Assembly (NCBI GenBank): GCA_051453625.1
Contig: JBOZIK010000001.1
Span: forward strand, 67,452,368-67,475,374
Source: Welwitschia mirabilis
Lineage: Eukaryota; Gnetophyta; Gnetopsida; Welwitschiales
Length of the DNA stretch: 23,007 bases
Direction of reading: 5' to 3'
Position 1 is the stretch's first letter. The number at the start of each line of letters is the position of its first letter. The translations under genes were made by a program, and so were the position numbers. Shown here piece by piece: positions 19,851 through 23,007 of the stretch. Below the pieces are notes generated by a model that worked only from the letters and a program-made list of their open reading frames with translations, was not told where the DNA came from and did not search any database.

Positions 19851-20196
19851 CTTTAGAAAAGATAACTTCATTGGTTTCACCTTTAGTTCATGTTAGCATT
19901 CCCATATAGCTTGTGTAGGGCTACTGTCCTGCCTATCATGGGAACAACAGTGAGAAAGGTAGTCCTCCTTATCTTTTTAGCTCAAGAGAAGTAAGCCTAT
20001 AACATTATTGATCTTTCTCTAAAGCACTTAGCATCAGAATGTACCTGAAATATCTCTAAACATGCTAAGAATTTTGTGTTTTAGTGATCATCCATTACCT
20101 CTCCATAATCCTTAGAATTGCATCTAAACCTGTATAAATGTCCTATAAAATAGCTTATAACATCCCATCAAATACATACAATTTGGTGGCACATCA

Positions 20197-20213
20197 TTAC
20201 TCCTCAATTAGCC
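20197..20213 (-). promoter_or_regulatory. Polypurine tract candidate next to LTR copy 3
   Basis: Minus strand GGCTAATTGAGGAGTAA directly before the LTR TG, matching the position and pattern of 12340-12356. Confidence 0.5.
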
Positions 20214-21240
20214 TTTGTTAGTCCTTGATAAAACCAGATAACAACTATAATTACAAGCCAAACTATCTTTAAAAAAATCAATTTAGAATTTATAAAATAG
20301 GCTCATAAATAATTTAAAACATTACATAGAAAAATAACATGTAATACATCATGTTTATGGAGTGAAAATTGAAAAAATTATGTCTCATAAAAGCTATAAA
20401 GTAACCTTATAAATTAGTGTAAAAATTATGAAAATGAATCCTAGAAATAAGTCCTATCCTTCCTCGAGAGAAATAATACATCTTCTGTTGGCGAAGGAAG
20501 CAAAGAAATTAGACCAAAAATCAGCATGTCTAGATTAAAAGGTGGATAATGTGTGTTTTTGAATTTTGATGGTTAATCAATTGAGTGCAAAGACAAGTGT
20601 AGAAATGTTATATTTGAAAAATAAAAATTTATGAAAAATTCTTACAAATATGAAAAGAGTAAATAATGAAAATTTTATAATTGTAATGAAGTAAATCCAT
20701 CAGTGCCTAAAAAATATACCTTGACAAAAATTATTATGAACATTATTTAGAACTACAAAAGACTAAAAATGAACATCAAAAAATTTGTAAAAAACCTCAT
20801 CTAAGTAAGAAATTAACTCTCTATTAAAAACTAGACAAAGAAACCATTAAATGTTAGGTCCTAATATGATAAAAAAATACAGAAATAACTTTAAAATAAC
20901 TAACTAAACAATGAAAGAAAACAAAAAGAATGGAAATAAGAAACATGAAGAATATATCCTACATAAATTTTAGCCTAGTAAACTCCCATGGAAGAAATTG
21001 TAACATCACTTAATGTAAAATGCATGAATAAATGAATAAATTTATAAAATTTCATTTAATAAGGAAGTGGTTATAATAATGCTAAAAATAAAATACTTTA
21101 AATAATAAATGGTAAGATCAAAGGGTTGCTTAAAAATAAACTCACTTACTTATATCTCAAAATAAACACCTAAATCCTTAGAAATGAAATGATTATGTGA
21201 AAAGACTAAGAGTCTAGAAAATAAGCAATACCTTTGATAA

Positions 21241-21476
21241 NNNNNNNNNNNNNNNNNNNNNNNNNNNNNNNNNNNNNNNNNNNNNNNNNNNNNNNNNNNN
21301 NNNNNNNNNNNNNNNNNNNNNNNNNNNNNNNNNNNNNNNNNNNNNNNNNNNNNNNNNNNNNNNNNNNNNNNNNNNNNNNNNNNNNNNNNNNNNNNNNNNN
21401 NNNNNNNNNNNNNNNNNNNNNNNNNNNNNNNNNNNNNNNNNNNNNNNNNNNNNNNNNNNNNNNNNNNNNNNNNNNN
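21241..21476. other. 236-N assembly gap
   Basis: The homologous interval in copy A (about 14098-14350) is about 250 bases, so this gap size looks realistic. Confidence 0.95.

Positions 21477-21546
<70 letters not shown>
21477..21546. repeat. Microsatellite (TC)31 followed by (GC)4
   Basis: 62 bases of uninterrupted TC (21477-21538), then GCGCGCGC (21539-21546). The left edge abuts an N gap, so the true length is unknown. Confidence 0.97.
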
Positions 21547-21649
21547 ATGTATAATAAAAGATAAATTCTACATGATTAAACACTCCAAAATATGAAGGTA
21601 AAGTAATAAGATAAAAGATAGGAAACAACATCTTTAAACAATATAATAC

Positions 21650-21905
21650 CTTTTCCTCTTTGAGAAAAACATCAAAAATAAAGCATCTTCCTTCAAAACG
21701 AAGTTCATAAACATGTGAATATCTTAANNNNNNNNNNNNNNNNNNNNNNNNNNNNNNNNNNNNNNNNNNNNNNNNNNNNNNNNNNNNNNNNNNNNNNNNN
21801 NNNNNNNNNNNNNNNNNNNNNNNNNNNCTTTTCCTTTTTGAGAAAAACATCAAAAATAAAGCATCTTCCTTCAAAACGAAGTTCATAGACATGTGAATAT
21901 CTTAA
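21650..21905. repeat. 78-base direct duplication flanking a 100-N gap
   Basis: 21650-21727 and 21828-21905 are the same 78 bases with two differences (CTCTTTGAG/CTTTTTGAG and CATAAACATG/CATAGACATG), separated only by 100 N (21728-21827). It is probably an unmerged contig overlap or two haplotypes. Confidence 0.9.
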
Positions 21906-22129
21906 GATTAAGTGAATCCAATCTTACCATTATAAAATGCCTAGGTAAAAATCTACCATGGAAATAAACTAAATACATAAGTCATGTTTGAAAGATGATC
22001 AAGTAACATCATAATAACTTTCAAAGAAATAAGCTAAGAGAAAATTCAGAGAATGGTAGAAAAGAAGCTCTCCTCATCATGGGGAACCTCCAAGGCTAGC
22101 GCTTTTATCATGTTTATATTAGAAGGTTG

Positions 22130-22165
22130 TTTATATATTTTTAACCTTTGTCCATTAACTTTCTA
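22130..22165 (-). pseudogene. pol: End of integrase of the right-edge element
   Basis: Minus strand KVNGQRLKIYK, a hallmark tail of Athila/Tat-type integrases. It is separated from the rest of the integrase (22686-23007) by about 0.5 kb of insert, whereas normally only about 10-20 codons lie between NGS.KIFD and VNGQRLK. Confidence 0.75.
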
Positions 22166-22189
22166 AATTTTCTTATCATTAATGGATTT

Positions 22190-22449
22190 GAGAAAAGTAG
22201 AGAAACCCCATCTAGTTAGTTAGCTTTGATACAATTGATAGAAGCCTTTATTAATTAATATGTAAATAGATGTTATGGGTAATGAGCTCTATATACTATA
22301 GGAAAGTATATAAGTATGACACTAGCACCTACTAATTCCTAGTATTTATAGCTAATCAGAGCCCAATACGTAATATATATAGTGGCATAGGTACATGTAG
22401 TAGGGGCCAACCTATGCTAGTACTAACTGAGTTAGCATGGTAGGGATAA
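22190..22449. other. Unidentified insert next to the plastid fragment
   Basis: About 260 bases inside the integrase C-terminus with no match I recognise. It contains inverted repeats: GCATAGGT (22385-22392) with ACCTATGC (22410-22417), then ATGCTA with TAGCAT shortly after. It could be more diverged organelle DNA, a small mobile element, or filler. Confidence 0.35.
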
Positions 22450-22676
22450 GAGTCATGTCTATCATGGGCATGATAACTGGTACACCAGATGTGTGTTCTT
22501 CTTGGTCCTTTCATACTAAGTAAAGGTCATTTCAATGATCTAACAACCACACTGGATATGAACTAAACTGTTTCATAATGTTCGGAACCCAGCTCATGTA
22601 CTACTTTAAGGGATGAATAGTCCAACCCTTAGAACATGCTCTTGCCACAGGTGGCAAAGGGCCAACATCAAGGTGG
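22450..22676 (-). pseudogene. rrn23: Plastid 23S rRNA gene fragment (NUPT)
   Basis: The plus strand is the complement of the 3' part of plastid 23S rRNA. Landmarks: GATAACTGGTACACCAGA (22472-22489, unchanged), GGTCCTTTCATACT (22504-22517, the sarcin-ricin loop AGTACGAGAGGACC complement with transitions), CACACTGGATATGAACTAAACTG (22549-22571), GGAACCCAGCTCATGTACT (22584-22602), CAACCCTTAGAACATGC (22623-22639) and ACAGGTGGCAAAGGGCCAACATCAAGGTG (22647-22675). Nearly all departures from the plastid sequence I remember are C-to-T or G-to-A. ACCAGTTATC...TGCCCA fits plastid better than plant mitochondrial or nuclear rRNA. It is too short and mutated to be functional. Confidence 0.88.
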
Positions 22677-22685
22677 TTAAGTCAA

Positions 22686-23007
22686 AAATCTTAATAGAGC
22701 CATTAGAATGTATTTCCTTAATAAAGTAAGAACCTAACCATTTTTAGGTCAACTTGTTATGTAAAAAATGCACTCTAGTATTATATAACAAGACTAGTTA
22801 ACTAAGCTAAAAATTTTTATGAATCAACTCTTTATCATGTTTAAATTTATTTTGGGCTTTGTGAATGAGCTAATGATGAATAGATAGAGTCTTTTTTTTT
22901 TAATCTAAATGATCTAATTGAGCTAAACAAGTTTTAAAATTATCTTCTATATTCACAATATTAAGTTGATGTATAGAATGGTCATAATTGAAACGAACAT
23001 TAACAGG
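22686..23007 (-). pseudogene. pol: Integrase C-terminal region of the right-edge element (runs off the right edge)
   Basis: One minus-strand frame from 23007: PVNVRFNYDHSIHQLNIVNI, EDNFKTCLAQLDHLD, KAQNKFKHDKELIHKNF, then LVLLYNTRVHFLHNKLT, KWLGSYFIKEIHSNGSIKIF. This is the GPY/F-type C-terminal module of chromodomain-less Ty3 integrases: K.F..GQ.VLLYN.R....KL...W.GPY...E...NGS. About four stops interrupt it, each one transition from Gln or similar (for example TAA and TAG around LS, LVLLYN). The homologous but shorter pieces at 14810-15050 and 16934-17140 follow ORF U. Confidence 0.8.

Larger units (their letters stand above)
18947..20196 (-). repeat. LTR copy 3 (apparently shared, middle LTR)
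   Basis: About 1.25 kb, homologous to LTR copies 1 and 2 (for example CATTGAAGGCATGCAAAAGA, ATTATTGATCTTTCTC, CATCCCATCAAATACATACA). On the minus strand it begins TGATGTGCCACC and ends ATGCATAACA. A purine-rich tract lies on its right and a primer-binding-site-like sequence on its left, so it can be the 3' LTR of the right-edge element and the 5' LTR of the U unit. A TATA box lies at 19631-19638 (minus). Confidence 0.8.
20214..22129 (-). other. Long non-coding 3' region of the minus-strand element (copy B)
   Basis: Homologous to 12357-14809 and in the same order between the pol end and an LTR. No gene seen. It contains two N gaps, a (TC)n microsatellite and a 78-base duplication flanking the second gap. 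Frames reported across the N runs here (Arg-Glu or Ser-Leu repeats) are artefacts of the microsatellite. Confidence 0.7.

Noticed and set aside
21477-21546. CRISPR-like or satellite array
   Set aside because: A pure dinucleotide repeat without spacers; an ordinary microsatellite.
21150-21892. Frames with Arg-Glu or Ser-Leu repeats
   Set aside because: Translation of the (TC)n microsatellite joined through N runs.
22440-22480. Possible further copy of the TGTCATC motif (GTCATGTCTATCATGGGCATGA)
   Set aside because: From 22461 on it is explained by plastid 23S sequence; the resemblance to TATCATGGGGATGA looks coincidental.

Overview
This window looks like repeat-dominated nuclear DNA of a seed plant. 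It is strongly AT-rich, CpG dinucleotides are sparse, and no intact host gene, tRNA gene, CRISPR array or bacterial-type operon is visible. Nearly everything I can identify is decayed Ty3/Gypsy LTR retrotransposon, mostly of the Athila/Tat type (my judgement from gag, protease, RT, RNase H and integrase motifs recalled from memory). A fragment of plastid 23S rRNA gene (NUPT) near the right end supports a plant nucleus. Many inactivating changes are C-to-T or G-to-A transitions (CAA to TAA, TGG to TAG or TGA), as expected from deamination of heavily methylated cytosines. Species cannot be told.  Layout, left to right. (1) 1-2776, minus strand: the 5' end of an element running off the left edge, made of LTR copy 1 (1589-2776), a tRNA-Asp-type primer binding site (1560-1577), a leader, and a broken gag (870 down to 1). 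(2) About 2777-10326, plus strand: an Athila-like element. Its probable 5' LTR region holds a TATA box and an 83-bp tandem duplication. It then carries gag, protease, RT, RNase H and integrase remnants in canonical order. The integrase is cut at about 10326. (3) 10331 to the end, minus strand: a second insertion group that uses the same LTR family. LTR copy 2 (10331-12339) has a purine-rich tract on its inner side, followed rightward by a long non-coding 3' region, a pol C-terminal remnant, and an unrecognised ORF called U here. The ORF-plus-pol-tail unit occurs twice (14810-16748 and 16934-18801), split by a 100-N gap. LTR copy 3 (18947-20196) follows, then a second copy of the 3' region, then an integrase C-terminus interrupted by an insert containing the plastid 23S fragment.  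The parts fit a history of nested insertions. The plus-strand Athila-like element was hit inside its integrase gene by a minus-strand element. The minus family appears to have a gag-bearing form (left edge), a pol-bearing form (right edge), and a derivative in which the U ORF sits between the LTR and the last stretch of pol. LTR copy 3 seems to be shared by two internal regions in tandem. The U unit is the most interesting item, because I cannot assign it to a known family and two diverged copies keep the same reading frame over long stretches.  Limits: five N runs (2929-2938, 11418-12118, 16834-16933, 21241-21476, 21728-21827) break the structure, and at least two look like assembly joins rather than measured gaps. 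All family assignments come from reading the sequence and from memory of family motifs; no search was run.
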